Positions 1 through 8,493 are shown, numbered from the stretch's first letter. The stretch: DNA of 13,948 nt from Blastocatellia bacterium UBA7656 (GCA_002483445.1 DLHY01000036.1:60636-74583); one strand, 5' to 3'. The notes: a model not told the origin generated them from the letters alone. Translations and numbers: made by a program.

Positions 1-362
1 CGGATCGAGATCAATCCCCGATAATTGCCCTCCGCGTCTTCGACCACCAGATGATACACGCCGTTGTCGCTCATAACCTGCATAGCCGCTTCAACATCGA
101 CTTCGGGCGCGATCTTTATCAGGTTAGTGCTGGCGATATCCTGAACCTTAACTTCCGACGGGCGATAATTCTCAGCAACGACTTTGTCGGAAATATCGCT
201 CTGAGAAACGACCCCTATGATCTTGCCCGACAGATTGCTCACTCCCGTCGCTCTTATGGCTCGATCCTTGAGATAGCGCGCAGCCTCGGCAACACTGATC
301 TGATTCGAGATGGAGTAAATCTCTTTTCTCTTGGCGATGACGTCCTGAACTTTTCTGGACAT
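1..362 (-). CDS. CBS-domain protein (partial, C-terminus outside window)
   Basis: The first 120 codons of a gene that runs off the left edge. The reading begins MSRKVQDVIAKRKEIYSI and holds a CBS pair-like pattern: a first half with ATGVSNLSGKIIGVVSQSDI and a second beginning VQDIASTNLIKIAPEVDVE, then MSDNGVYHLVVED and GLISI. CBS modules usually bind adenosine nucleotides and regulate partner domains; small stand-alone CBS proteins are common and their targets are often unknown. The start is well supported by a GGAGGT Shine-Dalgarno a few bases upstream. It lies 83 bases downstream of the SDR gene on the same strand, so co-transcription is possible. The gap has a TATACT -10-like hexamer but no well-spaced -35. 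Family seen directly; role unknown. Confidence 0.85.
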   Translation of the reverse strand, partial: MSRKVQDVIAKRKEIYSISNQISVAEAARYLKDRAIRATGVSNLSGKIIGVVSQSDISDKVVAENYRPSEVKVQDIASTNLIKIAPEVDVEAAMQVMSDNGVYHLVVEDAEGNYRGLISI

Positions 363-445
363 AGGCACCTCCACTGGTCGGATGTTGTTTATTGCCTGCT
401 CAGTATACCCCCAAAATCGCCAAGAGTGTACCCTCCCCATTCGGG

Positions 446-1192
446 TCATGTGTACATACCGCCGTTGGGGCTTATGGTCTGGCCGACTATGAAACTTGAA
501 TCGTCGCTCGCCAGAAACAGAGCGACTGCCGCAATCTCTTCAGGCTGGCCTATGCGCCCGAGAGGGGCCATCTGTGGCATCGCAGGTCGCATCGCGGCAG
601 GGAGCGAATCGAGAATGGGCGTTTCAATCCAGCCCGGCGCGATGCAGTTGACCCTTATGCCTAAAGGCGCGACTTCTTTCGACACTCCTTTGGTCAAAGC
701 TATGACTCCGCCTTTCGCCGCCGTGTAAGACGCCGCGCCGGGAAGCCCGCCCAGCCCCGCCGCCGACCCCAGATTGATGATCGCGCCCTGTTTTCGAGTT
801 TTCATTCGTTTGATCGCTTCGCGCGTGCAATAAAAAGTTCCGCTCAGGTGAACGGCGATTATCACATCCCATTGCCGGTCGGTCATCTCTGCCGCGGGCG
901 TAAGTCCCCCCTCAGTGTTCCCTGCATTGTTGACCAGAATATCCACCGTCCAGCCGCGATCATCTATGGCTTGAAAAAGAGCGGCCACGCTCTCCGAACT
1001 GCTCACATCGGTCGTGACAGAGAAAGCCTCGCCGCCTTCCGCCTGAATCCGACGCGCAGTTTCAGCGCCGCTCGTTTCATTGATCTCTGCAATGACTACT
1101 CGCGCGCCTTCGCGCGCGAAGAGTGCGGCGGTGGCCCGACCTATACCTGATCCCGCGCCGGTTATCACTGCGACTTTTCCTTTAAGTTTCAT
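446..1192 (-). CDS. SDR family oxidoreductase (FabG-like)
   Basis: A 248-residue classical short-chain dehydrogenase/reductase, the usual family size. Visible motifs are the Rossmann glycine motif TGAGSGIG (residues 11-18), NNAG (88-91), catalytic Ser143, and Tyr156/Lys160 in YTAAK. Glu36 at the end of the second strand favours NAD(H) over NADP(H) (inference). The position normally held by the catalytic-tetrad Asn is His115 (AVHLSG). It probably oxidises an alcohol or reduces a ketone in the cytoplasm; the substrate cannot be read from sequence. I chose ATG 1192 over an upstream in-frame ATG because AAGGA precedes it and the fold begins there. It lies 73 bases after the nucleotidyltransferase, probably in one transcript. 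Confidence 0.9.
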   Translation of the reverse strand: MKLKGKVAVITGAGSGIGRATAALFAREGARVVIAEINETSGAETARRIQAEGGEAFSVTTDVSSSESVAALFQAIDDRGWTVDILVNNAGNTEGGLTPAAEMTDRQWDVIIAVHLSGTFYCTREAIKRMKTRKQGAIINLGSAAGLGGLPGAASYTAAKGGVIALTKGVSKEVAPLGIRVNCIAPGWIETPILDSLPAAMRPAMPQMAPLGRIGQPEEIAAVALFLASDDSSFIVGQTISPNGGMYT

Positions 1193-1265
1193 TATGAGTC
1201 CTTTTGAAGCAAGCCATCGGCCTGCGTGTTTGACTTCTGGTTGAGCAGAGTCTGAAGTTCGCAAA

Positions 1266-2018
1266 TCAATCGACAGCCTTCGCCGCGCGCTTTGCGTCCG
1301 CCGCGCGCAGTCGGGCTATGAGCTTCGAAGCTCGCAACAGACTTTCGAATGTTCCTGCATCCGTCCACCACCCCTCGATTACGTCCCAACTCATCTCGCC
1401 TGTTTCGATGTAAGCATTATTGACATCGGTGATTTCAAGCTCGCCGCGACCGCTGGGCCTGAGCGTCTTTATTATCTCGAACACGCGCGAGTCGTACATA
1501 TAAACTCCGATGACCGCAAAGGGCGATTTCGGCTGGGCGGGTTTTTCTTCGATTCTAGTTATGCGATCACCCTCAAACAGTGGCACGCCGAACCGCTGCG
1601 GGTCTGGCACTTCGCTCAACAGAATCTTCGCGCCCGCGCCCTGGTGTCGAAACTTTCTCACGTAAGTTGAGATGCTCTTCTCCAGAATGTTATCGCCCAG
1701 CACCACGCATACAGGGCCTGTGTCGGCGAATTCTTCCGCGAGAGACAAGGCCGCCGCGATTCCCCCCTCGCCTTCCTGATAGGCATAGTTGAGATGACGG
1801 AGTCCGAACTCAGTGCCGTTGCGCAGGAGCTTCAAAAAATCGCCCGCGCTGTTGCCGCCCGTGACGATCATGATATCGTTGATGCCTGCTTCGACCAGAG
1901 TGCGAATGGGGTAGTAGATCATCGGCTCGTCGTAAACGGGGAGCAGATGTTTGTTATGTATGCGGGTGAGATGGCCGAGCCTTGTGCCTAAGCCTCCGGC
2001 AAGAACGATTCCCTTCAT
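1266..2018 (-). CDS. Sugar-1-phosphate nucleotidyltransferase (RmlA-like)
   Basis: A 250-residue enzyme of the glucose-1-phosphate thymidylyltransferase type, which joins a sugar-1-phosphate and an NTP (typically dTTP) to give an NDP-sugar plus pyrophosphate. Motifs: GGLGTRL (8-14) in the NTP-binding loop, KHLLPVYDEPMIYYP (23-37), LGDN with metal-binding Asp109, EEKP (157-160), GRGELEITDVN (190-200) and WTDAGT (218-223) with the second metal-ligand Asp. It is about 40 residues shorter than canonical RmlA (about 290), lacking the extra C-terminal segment, so it belongs to the short relatives and the sugar and base used are uncertain. Start ATG 2018 has AGAGGT six bases upstream; an in-frame ATG at 2036 has no such site. 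No other rml gene is visible nearby. Confidence 0.9.
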   Translation of the reverse strand: MKGIVLAGGLGTRLGHLTRIHNKHLLPVYDEPMIYYPIRTLVEAGINDIMIVTGGNSAGDFLKLLRNGTEFGLRHLNYAYQEGEGGIAAALSLAEEFADTGPVCVVLGDNILEKSISTYVRKFRHQGAGAKILLSEVPDPQRFGVPLFEGDRITRIEEKPAQPKSPFAVIGVYMYDSRVFEIIKTLRPSGRGELEITDVNNAYIETGEMSWDVIEGWWTDAGTFESLLRASKLIARLRAADAKRAAKAVD

Positions 2019-2050
2019 GTCATGACCTCTTTTCAATGATGAGATGACAG

Positions 2051-2078
2051 GTTATATGCCGGAGGCGGCAATGCGCAA
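2051..2078 (-). promoter_or_regulatory. Candidate sigma70-like promoter for the nucleotidyltransferase operon
   Basis: Read on the minus strand, TTGCGC (2073-2078) is followed after 16 bases by TATAAC (2051-2056), about 32 bases before the start codon. The -10 box matches 5 of 6 consensus positions but the -35 matches only 3. It lies in the gap between two divergent genes, where a promoter is expected. Confidence 0.35.
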
Positions 2079-2135
2079 GAGGGATGATTTGTGATACACT
2101 CGGCGGCGCAAAAAAATCGAAGCAGGAGCCAGGCA

Positions 2136-2960
2136 ATGAACGGACTTCTCGAAGGAAAGACCGCGATAATCACAGGAGCCGGTCGCGGGATCGGGCGCGC
2201 AACGGCGGAGCTATTCGCGCTTCACGGCGCGCGAGTCGTCATAAGCGACATTGATGCGGAACCTGCCAGTGAGGCTGTGGAAGCCATTCACAGGGTGGGA
2301 GGCCATTCAGTGAGCATCGTGGGCGACGTGACTAATCCTGATTTTCCGCAAACTCTCGTCGATGCCGCTCTTCAGAAATTCGGCGGATTGGATATCATAG
2401 TAAACAACGCGGGCTACACCTGGGACGCGGTGATTCACAAGATGACCGATGAGCAATGGGAAGCCATACTGGCCGTGCATCTGACCGCCCCCTTTAGGAT
2501 GATTCGCGCGGCATCCGGTTTTCTGCGCGACCGTGCCAAGCAGGAGAAAGCCGCCTACGGCGAGGCCCGCGCTCGCAAAGTGGTCAACATCAGTTCGACT
2601 TCAGGCACGCGCGGAAACGCCGGCCAGGCGAATTATTCGGCGGGCAAAGCGGGCGTGATCGGATTGACCCGAACTATGGCCAGAGAGTGGGGCCGGTTTA
2701 ATATTCAGGTCAACTGCGTCGCCTTCGGTCGTATCGATACCCGTTTGACTCAGGCTAAAGAGAAAGGCGAAACCATCCGTCGCGGAGCGGCTGAGATAGC
2801 CGTCGGCATCCCGACTGAAAGGCTTGAGCGCACGACGCCTCTCATCCCCATGGGCCGCGGAGGCACACCGGAAGAAGCCGCAGGCGCGATACTGTTTTTC
2901 GCCTCGCCCTTATCGAATTACGTCTCAGGTCAGGTACTGGAAGTCGCCGGAGGTTTGTGA
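2136..2960 (+). CDS. SDR family oxidoreductase (3-oxoacyl-ACP reductase-like)
   Basis: A 274-residue short-chain dehydrogenase. It shows TGAGRGIG (13-20), acidic residues Asp38/Asp40 after the second strand (suggesting NAD(H)), NNAG (90-93), a Ser153-Ser154 pair at the catalytic Ser, and Tyr167/Lys171 in YSAGK. It is longer than the usual 250 because of an insertion around residues 130-147 (RDRAKQEKAAYGEARARK) and another in the substrate loop around 205-235. The tetrad Asn is again His115. The common PG turn reads AFG. The start is ATG 2136, with AGGAG at 2124-2128. It is co-transcribed with the methyltransferase that begins 3 bases after its stop. Substrate unknown; a role in fatty-acid or polyketide metabolism is only one option. 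Confidence 0.9.
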   Translation: MNGLLEGKTAIITGAGRGIGRATAELFALHGARVVISDIDAEPASEAVEAIHRVGGHSVSIVGDVTNPDFPQTLVDAALQKFGGLDIIVNNAGYTWDAVIHKMTDEQWEAILAVHLTAPFRMIRAASGFLRDRAKQEKAAYGEARARKVVNISSTSGTRGNAGQANYSAGKAGVIGLTRTMAREWGRFNIQVNCVAFGRIDTRLTQAKEKGETIRRGAAEIAVGIPTERLERTTPLIPMGRGGTPEEAAGAILFFASPLSNYVSGQVLEVAGGL

Positions 2961-2963
2961 AAG

Positions 2964-3773
2964 ATGAGCCGCCCTTTATCAACCGATGATCAGGCGGGTG
3001 AAAACAAGCAGTGGGACACTTCGCTTTACGATGGCAAGCATTCGTTCGTCTGGAAGTACGCCGCTGGGGTGATAGAACTCCTCGCGCCCGAGGCGGGCGA
3101 GCGCATACTCGATCTGGGATGCGGGACAGGACACCTGACGAAAAAAATCGCTTCGGTCGGCGCTGATGTTACGGGTCTCGACCACTCAAGGGCGATGATC
3201 GAAGAAGCTCGAAAACTTTATCCCGATATCCGATTCGAAATCGCGGACGGAACTGATTTTCATTTTGATGAACCTTTCGACGCGGTGTTCTCGAATGCCG
3301 CGCTTCACTGGATGAGAAAACCCGCGTCGGTCATTCGCTCGGTTTGGGATGCGCTCAAACCGGGCGGCAGGTTCGTCGCTGAGATGGGAGGGAAGGGAAA
3401 CCTCGAATCAGTTCACGCTGCTATCAACAGCGCGGTAGCCGCTCGCGGAATCGAGCCGTTGGAAGAATCCTCGCTGCTTTTTTTTCCTTCGATAGGCGAG
3501 TACGCGACTCTGCTCGAACGTCAGGGCTTTCGCGTGACTTATGCAATGCACTTTGATCGCCCCACTCCGCTCGATGAAGGCGACCGGGGGTTGCGAAATT
3601 GGATAGCGATGTTCGGAGATAAATTCATTGGTGTCGCCCCAAGCGAGCTTCACGAAGAAATCATCCTCGAAGTCGAAGATCGACTGAAACCTACGCTTTA
3701 TCGAGAAGGCACATGGTTTGCAGATTACCGCAGGCTCCGCTTCTCGGCAGTGAAGAGCAACAGGCAGGATTAA
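2964..3773 (+). CDS. Class I SAM-dependent methyltransferase
   Basis: A 269-residue cytoplasmic methyltransferase with the Rossmann-like SAM fold. Motif I is LDLGCGTG (49-56), the acidic residue that binds the SAM ribose is Asp73 (VTGLDHS), and motif IV is DAVFSNAALHW (106-116), followed by LKPGGRF (131-137). The overall pattern, including the early QWD and the AALHW motif, resembles trans-aconitate methyltransferase relatives (Methyltransf_11 type), but the acceptor is not determinable. Its ribosome-binding site GGAGGT (2949-2954) sits within the last codons of the preceding SDR, which predicts translational coupling. The last codons and stop lie inside the left arm of a repeat hairpin at 3765-3805. 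Confidence 0.88.
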   Translation: MSRPLSTDDQAGENKQWDTSLYDGKHSFVWKYAAGVIELLAPEAGERILDLGCGTGHLTKKIASVGADVTGLDHSRAMIEEARKLYPDIRFEIADGTDFHFDEPFDAVFSNAALHWMRKPASVIRSVWDALKPGGRFVAEMGGKGNLESVHAAINSAVAARGIEPLEESSLLFFPSIGEYATLLERQGFRVTYAMHFDRPTPLDEGDRGLRNWIAMFGDKFIGVAPSELHEEIILEVEDRLKPTLYREGTWFADYRRLRFSAVKSNRQD

Positions 3774-3805
3774 CAGGATACTTTTTATCGATCCTGTCGA
3801 TCCCG
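3765..3805. repeat. Inverted nonamer-repeat hairpin between convergent genes
   Basis: The left arm GGATTAACAGGAT (3767-3779) pairs with ATCCTGTCGATCC (3791-3803), 11 of 13 bases complementary, around a T-rich loop. Each arm is built of a 9-base word (CAGGATTAA; on the right GATCCTGTC then GATCCCGTC). The left arm includes the stop codon of the methyltransferase (3771-3773), and the right arm ends 2 bases from the stop of the facing oxidoreductase. It may end or stabilise both transcripts, although there is no U-tract after either arm. Confidence 0.8.
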
Positions 3806-4792
3806 TCAAAACTTAGGCACGATTTCGCGCCCGTAGGCTTCAACCGTATCTTCTTCGTCGCCGCTCATCAGGTAAATATTGAATTGAGTAACCCCGACCG
3901 CCATAAGCTCGCGAAGTCGTCGGATGTGTTCTTCAGCCGTGCCGACTATGGCGAAGCGATCAACTATCTCGTCGGTCACGAACTCGGCATTCGAGCTTCC
4001 TACCTCCGCGTGATGCAGATAATCGTAGCCCTTGCGGTCGCGGACGTAGGCCGTCAGTTCTTCGGGCAACTCTTCCGCCTTGTAGCGCGATACCAGATCG
4101 ACGACATGATTCGACACTAAAGCCGGAAACCATCTAACACGGTCGCGCGCTTTTTCCAAGTCATCCGATACCCAGACCGGAGCCGCGCTCATCACGCGAA
4201 TTTTTGAAAAGTCGCGCCCCGCTTCTTCCGCTCCTTCACGCACAAAGCCGAGACACCATTTGATCAAATGAGGATCGGCAAATTGCAGCACCACTCCGTC
4301 GCCTACTCGGCCCGCGCACCTCAAAGCCTTAGGCCCGTAGCCTGCTATCCATACGGGCGGCACGGCGTCAGACCACGCCATCTGAATCTCTCTCTCTTCG
4401 TAGGTGATCTTTTTTCCCGCGCACAGGTCGCGCACCGTCTGAACCGTTTCTTCGAGGCGCGCGAGAGTCGTCGGCTTTTTGCCCATCACGCGGCGCGAAC
4501 TGTCGCCCCGGCCTATGCCTAAATCCATGCGCCCGCCCGATATCTGATTCAGTGTGGCAAGCAGACTGGCCGTCACCGTTGCATCACGCACAGCAGGATT
4601 GGTCACGCAGGTTCCCAGTCTCATGCGCTCGGTGTTTGCGGCCATCAAGGTCAGCAGCGGATAAGGCTCCTGCCATAAAACGTGCGAATCGAAAATCCAT
4701 CCGTAACCGAAGCCTGCCGCTTCGGCCTGCTGCGTGAGCGCGATCATTCGTTGATGGGACATATCGGGTTTGAAGGTTATAGCGAATTCCAT
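3806..4792 (-). CDS. LLM class flavin/F420-dependent oxidoreductase
   Basis: A 328-residue luciferase-like monooxygenase-family protein. The N-terminal strand MEFAITFKPD, GTCVTNPAVRDATVTASLLATLNQISGGR-type segment and the LGIGRGDSS turn are typical, as is the late VGTAEEHIRRLREL. It most resembles the TIGR03842 (CPS_4043) group related to methylenetetrahydromethanopterin reductase, so F420 is a likely cofactor, though FMN is possible. Substrate unknown. It is the last gene of a minus-strand set with an NCS1 transporter and a beta-ureidopropionase-like hydrolase, which suggests a step in pyrimidine or hydantoin breakdown (inference). There is no Shine-Dalgarno before the ATG: the upstream bases belong to a hairpin-forming heptamer array starting 7 bases away. 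Confidence 0.85.
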   Translation of the reverse strand: MEFAITFKPDMSHQRMIALTQQAEAAGFGYGWIFDSHVLWQEPYPLLTLMAANTERMRLGTCVTNPAVRDATVTASLLATLNQISGGRMDLGIGRGDSSRRVMGKKPTTLARLEETVQTVRDLCAGKKITYEEREIQMAWSDAVPPVWIAGYGPKALRCAGRVGDGVVLQFADPHLIKWCLGFVREGAEEAGRDFSKIRVMSAAPVWVSDDLEKARDRVRWFPALVSNHVVDLVSRYKAEELPEELTAYVRDRKGYDYLHHAEVGSSNAEFVTDEIVDRFAIVGTAEEHIRRLRELMAVGVTQFNIYLMSGDEEDTVEAYGREIVPKF

Positions 4793-4798
4793 TTCAGT

Positions 4799-4896
4799 AG
4801 ATGTCAGATGTTAGATGTCAGATGTTAGTGAGTGTCAGATGTTAGTAGAAGCAACGAAGCCTCTACTAACATCTAACATCTGACATCTAGCATCTG
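4799..4896. repeat. Inverted heptamer-repeat hairpin (AGATGTY / RACATCT)
   Basis: The left arm has four tandem heptamers alternating AGATGTC and AGATGTT (4799-4826) plus another at 4837-4843. The right arm has four of the form RACATCT/AGCATCT (4868-4895). Positions 4805-4828 pair with about 4873-4896 at 23 of 24 positions, or the inner AGATGTTAGTAGA (4837-4849) pairs perfectly with 4862-4874, so two registers are possible. The element fills nearly the whole 115-base gap between the hydrolase stop and the oxidoreductase start. Confidence 0.88.
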
Positions 4897-4907
4897 CCTT
4901 TCCCCTT

Positions 4908-5777
<870 letters not shown>

Positions 5778-5790
5778 AACTTGCTCCCTA

Positions 5791-5856
5791 GTCATTTGTC
5801 ATTTGTCATTTGTCATTTGAAAAAAACAAAGGACAAGGGACGAAGGACAAATGACA
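5791..5856. repeat. Inverted heptamer-repeat hairpin (GTCATTT / AAGGACA)
   Basis: Four perfect tandem copies of GTCATTT (5791-5818) face four heptamers of the form AAKGACA/AGGGACG (5829-5856) across a 10-base A-rich loop. The outer ten bases GTCATTTGTC (5791-5800) pair perfectly with GACAAATGAC (5846-5855); inner pairs include mismatches and G-U pairs because the right arm has drifted. It begins 4 bases after the stop of the HEAT-repeat gene and ends just before the Shine-Dalgarno of the hydrolase gene. Confidence 0.9.
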
Positions 5857-5859
5857 ATA

Positions 5860-6864
5860 TTAAAATTTCACTTCCAGATTCATCCACGTCGTCTGCGGGA
5901 GACCGTCGCGAAGTTCCGGATCGAAGCGATATTGAAGCACCGCTTCCATCGCGCGCTGATCGAGTCCGTATCCGAGCCTGCGGGTGATATAAGCTCGCAC
6001 CGCGTAGCCTTCAGCGCCGACCAGCACGCGCAGCCCGACTGAGCCTTTCACCTTTTCGCGAATGGCTCGCTCAGTGGGCGCGGGCTGCACCGACTGAACG
6101 ATTGACACGGGGCGCGATATTTTGTTCTCCACATCTATCGGGGCAATCGAGGATGTCGCGCGTCGACGGCGAGTGATGATTTCTTTTCGCGCCTTGAGAC
6201 GCGCGAGCGAGTTCTGCACCGTCTGGCTGTAGGCTTCAAGCAGCGAGTCATCAATGCGCGAGAGATCGAGATTGACCAGCGCGGCGTAGAGGTGATCGAT
6301 TGCCTCCGGATCATCGATCTGTCCTATCGACCAGACAGCATCGTAGCGCACATCGACTGAAGGATCATCGAGCATGGAGATGAACTCTTCGATGCCTTCG
6401 ATATCGTGCATCAATCCGAGACCGACGAGCGCCGAAGATCGCACGGCGACGGATGAGTCATCGAGCGCGTTCGAGAGAGCGCGAATGGCTCGTCGCTCGC
6501 CTATCATTCCCAATGCGAACGCGGCGGAAGATCGCACTTCATCATCTTTATCCGCCATCGCAGTGAGCAGAGGCTCGACTGCCCGCGGGTCAGTCATCAT
6601 CCCAAGAGCGAAAGCCGCAGCCTCTCGCACCTCAGCGTTTTTGTCTAACAGGAGTTGAATGAGCGGGCGCACTGAGTCGCGGGCGCGCATACTTCCCAAG
6701 GCGTTGGCCGCTGCCCGCCTTACAGAATGGTCTTTGCTTTTGAGGTCTATGATCAGGCGGGCCGGAGCCGACATGGGCTTGATCTGAATCTGCGCCTGCC
6801 CTGTTGGGCCTGTTGCCGCAGCAGCCAGCGTGACAAGCAGAATTATTCGTGCGCCTTTCTTCAT
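5860..6864 (-). CDS. Exported HEAT-repeat protein with TonB-like C-terminal domain
   Basis: A 334-residue protein. The start MKKGARIILLVTLAAAATG is a signal peptide with likely cleavage near residues 22-24. Residues about 35-195 hold five HEAT repeats of the PBS-lyase type, seen as recurring VRxxAAxALG units (VRRAAANALG, VREAAAFALG, VRSSAAFALG, VRSSALVGLG, VRYDAVWSIG). A basic linker (KARKEIITRRRR, 224-235) follows. Residues about 262-334 (GSVGLRVLVGAEGYAVRAYI...QYRFDPELRDG) match a TonB C-terminal fold, so it may contact an envelope partner. Role unknown. ATG 6903 overlaps the NCS1 stop as ATGA and would add 13 residues; I prefer 6864 because it gives a clean signal peptide, though its Shine-Dalgarno is weak. 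Confidence 0.82.
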   Translation of the reverse strand: MKKGARIILLVTLAAAATGPTGQAQIQIKPMSAPARLIIDLKSKDHSVRRAAANALGSMRARDSVRPLIQLLLDKNAEVREAAAFALGMMTDPRAVEPLLTAMADKDDEVRSSAAFALGMIGERRAIRALSNALDDSSVAVRSSALVGLGLMHDIEGIEEFISMLDDPSVDVRYDAVWSIGQIDDPEAIDHLYAALVNLDLSRIDDSLLEAYSQTVQNSLARLKARKEIITRRRRATSSIAPIDVENKISRPVSIVQSVQPAPTERAIREKVKGSVGLRVLVGAEGYAVRAYITRRLGYGLDQRAMEAVLQYRFDPELRDGLPQTTWMNLEVKF

Positions 6865-6899
6865 AGCGTGATTATGCAAAAAAACATCTCTCCCGTCGA

Positions 6900-8423
6900 T
6901 CATTCAGTTGTCTGTTCGGGTGAGCGCATCAGCGCGAAATAAATCGCAAAGCTCAACGCGAAGGTGACGAACCATGCGTAGGTGTAGAGATTGTCGAGGA
7001 AGCTCGGACTTGATACGGCTCCGCCCGGAGTCGTCGCCGCGCGAATGAAACCCGGTACGACCGGCGCTACGGCTATGAAGAATGCCGCGACCGCTCGCCA
7101 GTTGATTCCATTCGAATAGCTGTAGATGCCGTCTTCCATAAACAAATCCCTGAGCGAAAGCTTCTGCCTTCTTATCACCCAGTAATCGCAGATCAGAATG
7201 CCGCCTATCGCGCCCATCAGCGCCGAATAACCGAGCAACCAGGTGAAGATGTACGCCGCCGCGTTTTCGTAAAGATACCACGGCATCATCAGCACCCCTA
7301 TGGCCGCTGTTATCAATCCGCCTGTCACATAAGAAATCCGTTTGGGGTTGAGATTGGAAAAATCATTCGAGGGCGAAACGACGTTTGCGGCCATGTTGGT
7401 CGTGATCTGCGCGGCAAAAATTACAATCGTAGCGAAGAGCGCGATCACCACGCTGTTGAATTTGCCGACCAGATTCACGGGATCGGGAATCGCTTCTCCG
7501 TAGATAAGCACAGTGGCCGAAGTTGTAGCGACTCCGATGAACGCGAACGCGGTCATCGTCAGAGGCAGACCGAGCGCCTGACCCAATGCCTGTGAACGCT
7601 GGCTGCGGGCATAGCGTGTGAAGTCGGGTATGTTCAAACTCAGCGTGGCCCAGTATCCGACGCTTGCGGTAAGCGCCGGCGGGAAGAGTTGCCAGAAGGG
7701 TGCAGGCGGCTTCATCGTTTTCGTCGGATCGGATTCTATTATCAACCTTCTCATCTCCGCGATGCTGTCCGAACTCAACACGCGGCCCAATCCCCCTGCT
7801 TCAGAAGCGGCCCACCACAAAAGGATCGCGCCGCCCACGAGCAGCAGCGGAGCCGACCAGCTTTCAAGATGCTTGATGCCTTCGATGCCGCGAACTATGA
7901 CCGCGACCTGAATGAGCCAGAACAGGCCGAACATAAGAAAATCGTGTCCCGCGACATCAGCCCATTCGCTCCACATCGTTTTCACAAGGCCGTCGAGCGC
8001 CTTGCCGCCTATCCAGGTCTGAATGCCGAACCATCCGCAGGCCACAAGCGCGCGGGCAAGGGCGGCTATGTTCGCCCCGCGAGTGCCGAAGCTGGCGCGG
8101 CATAAAACGGGAAACGATATGCCGTACTTCGTGCCTGCGTGCGCATTGAGCATCATCGGAATTAAAACTATGGTGTTGCCGAGCAGGATGGTGAGCATAG
8201 CCTGCCACCAGTTCATGCCCTGCTCGATGAATCCGCCCGCAAGCGTGTAGGTGGTGATGACGACCGACATCCCTATCCAGAGCGCGGCGATATTATATGT
8301 CGTCCACGTCCGCTCTTTGATCGTAGTCGGCGCAAGGTCGCGGTTCCACAGCGGCGAGCCGGACACATCTTCGCTCAGTTCCACGAAATCGCGATGAGAC
8401 TCGGCTTCGGATTTAGCAGCCAC
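6900..8423 (-). CDS. NCS1 family nucleobase:cation symporter
   Basis: A 507-residue inner-membrane transporter of the NCS1 family (uracil, allantoin, cytosine, hydantoin). About twelve hydrophobic helices are visible, with family marks: WNRDLAPTTIKERTWTTYN before helix 1, RASFGTRGANIAALARAL, CGWFGIQTWIGG (Trp131 and Gln135, matching the Trp117/Gln121 substrate site of the hydantoin carrier Mhp1 by motif), SLNIPDFTRYA, and TTNMAANVVSPSND. Substrate is probably uracil, allantoin or a hydantoin; sequence alone does not decide. Translation starts at GTG 8423, with AGAGGA seven bases upstream. It leads the minus-strand operon, consistent with importing a substrate for the downstream hydrolase and oxidoreductase. 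Confidence 0.93.
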   Translation of the reverse strand: MAAKSEAESHRDFVELSEDVSGSPLWNRDLAPTTIKERTWTTYNIAALWIGMSVVITTYTLAGGFIEQGMNWWQAMLTILLGNTIVLIPMMLNAHAGTKYGISFPVLCRASFGTRGANIAALARALVACGWFGIQTWIGGKALDGLVKTMWSEWADVAGHDFLMFGLFWLIQVAVIVRGIEGIKHLESWSAPLLLVGGAILLWWAASEAGGLGRVLSSDSIAEMRRLIIESDPTKTMKPPAPFWQLFPPALTASVGYWATLSLNIPDFTRYARSQRSQALGQALGLPLTMTAFAFIGVATTSATVLIYGEAIPDPVNLVGKFNSVVIALFATIVIFAAQITTNMAANVVSPSNDFSNLNPKRISYVTGGLITAAIGVLMMPWYLYENAAAYIFTWLLGYSALMGAIGGILICDYWVIRRQKLSLRDLFMEDGIYSYSNGINWRAVAAFFIAVAPVVPGFIRAATTPGGAVSSPSFLDNLYTYAWFVTFALSFAIYFALMRSPEQTTE

Positions 8424-8464
8424 AGTTTTTCCTCTATTCGGGATTTGCGGGGCTTAGGGTTGAG

Positions 8465-8493
8465 ATTATCGGCAACCAGCGGGGAATCTGCAA
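8465..8493 (-). promoter_or_regulatory. Candidate promoter of the NCS1 operon
   Basis: On the minus strand TTGCAG (8488-8493) is followed after exactly 17 bases by GATAAT (8465-8470), about 42 bases before the GTG start of the transporter. The -10 matches 5 of 6 positions and the -35 only 3 of 6. It lies between the transporter and a repeat hairpin that follows the queD remnant. Confidence 0.4.

Noticed and set aside
363..445. Promoter for the CBS gene at TATACT
   Set aside because: No acceptable -35 at 16-18 bases. Transcription from the upstream operon is equally likely.
5791..5856. Heptamer hairpin as an ordinary intrinsic terminator
   Set aside because: No U-run follows the stem in either direction, and the downstream operon gene lacks its own clear promoter.
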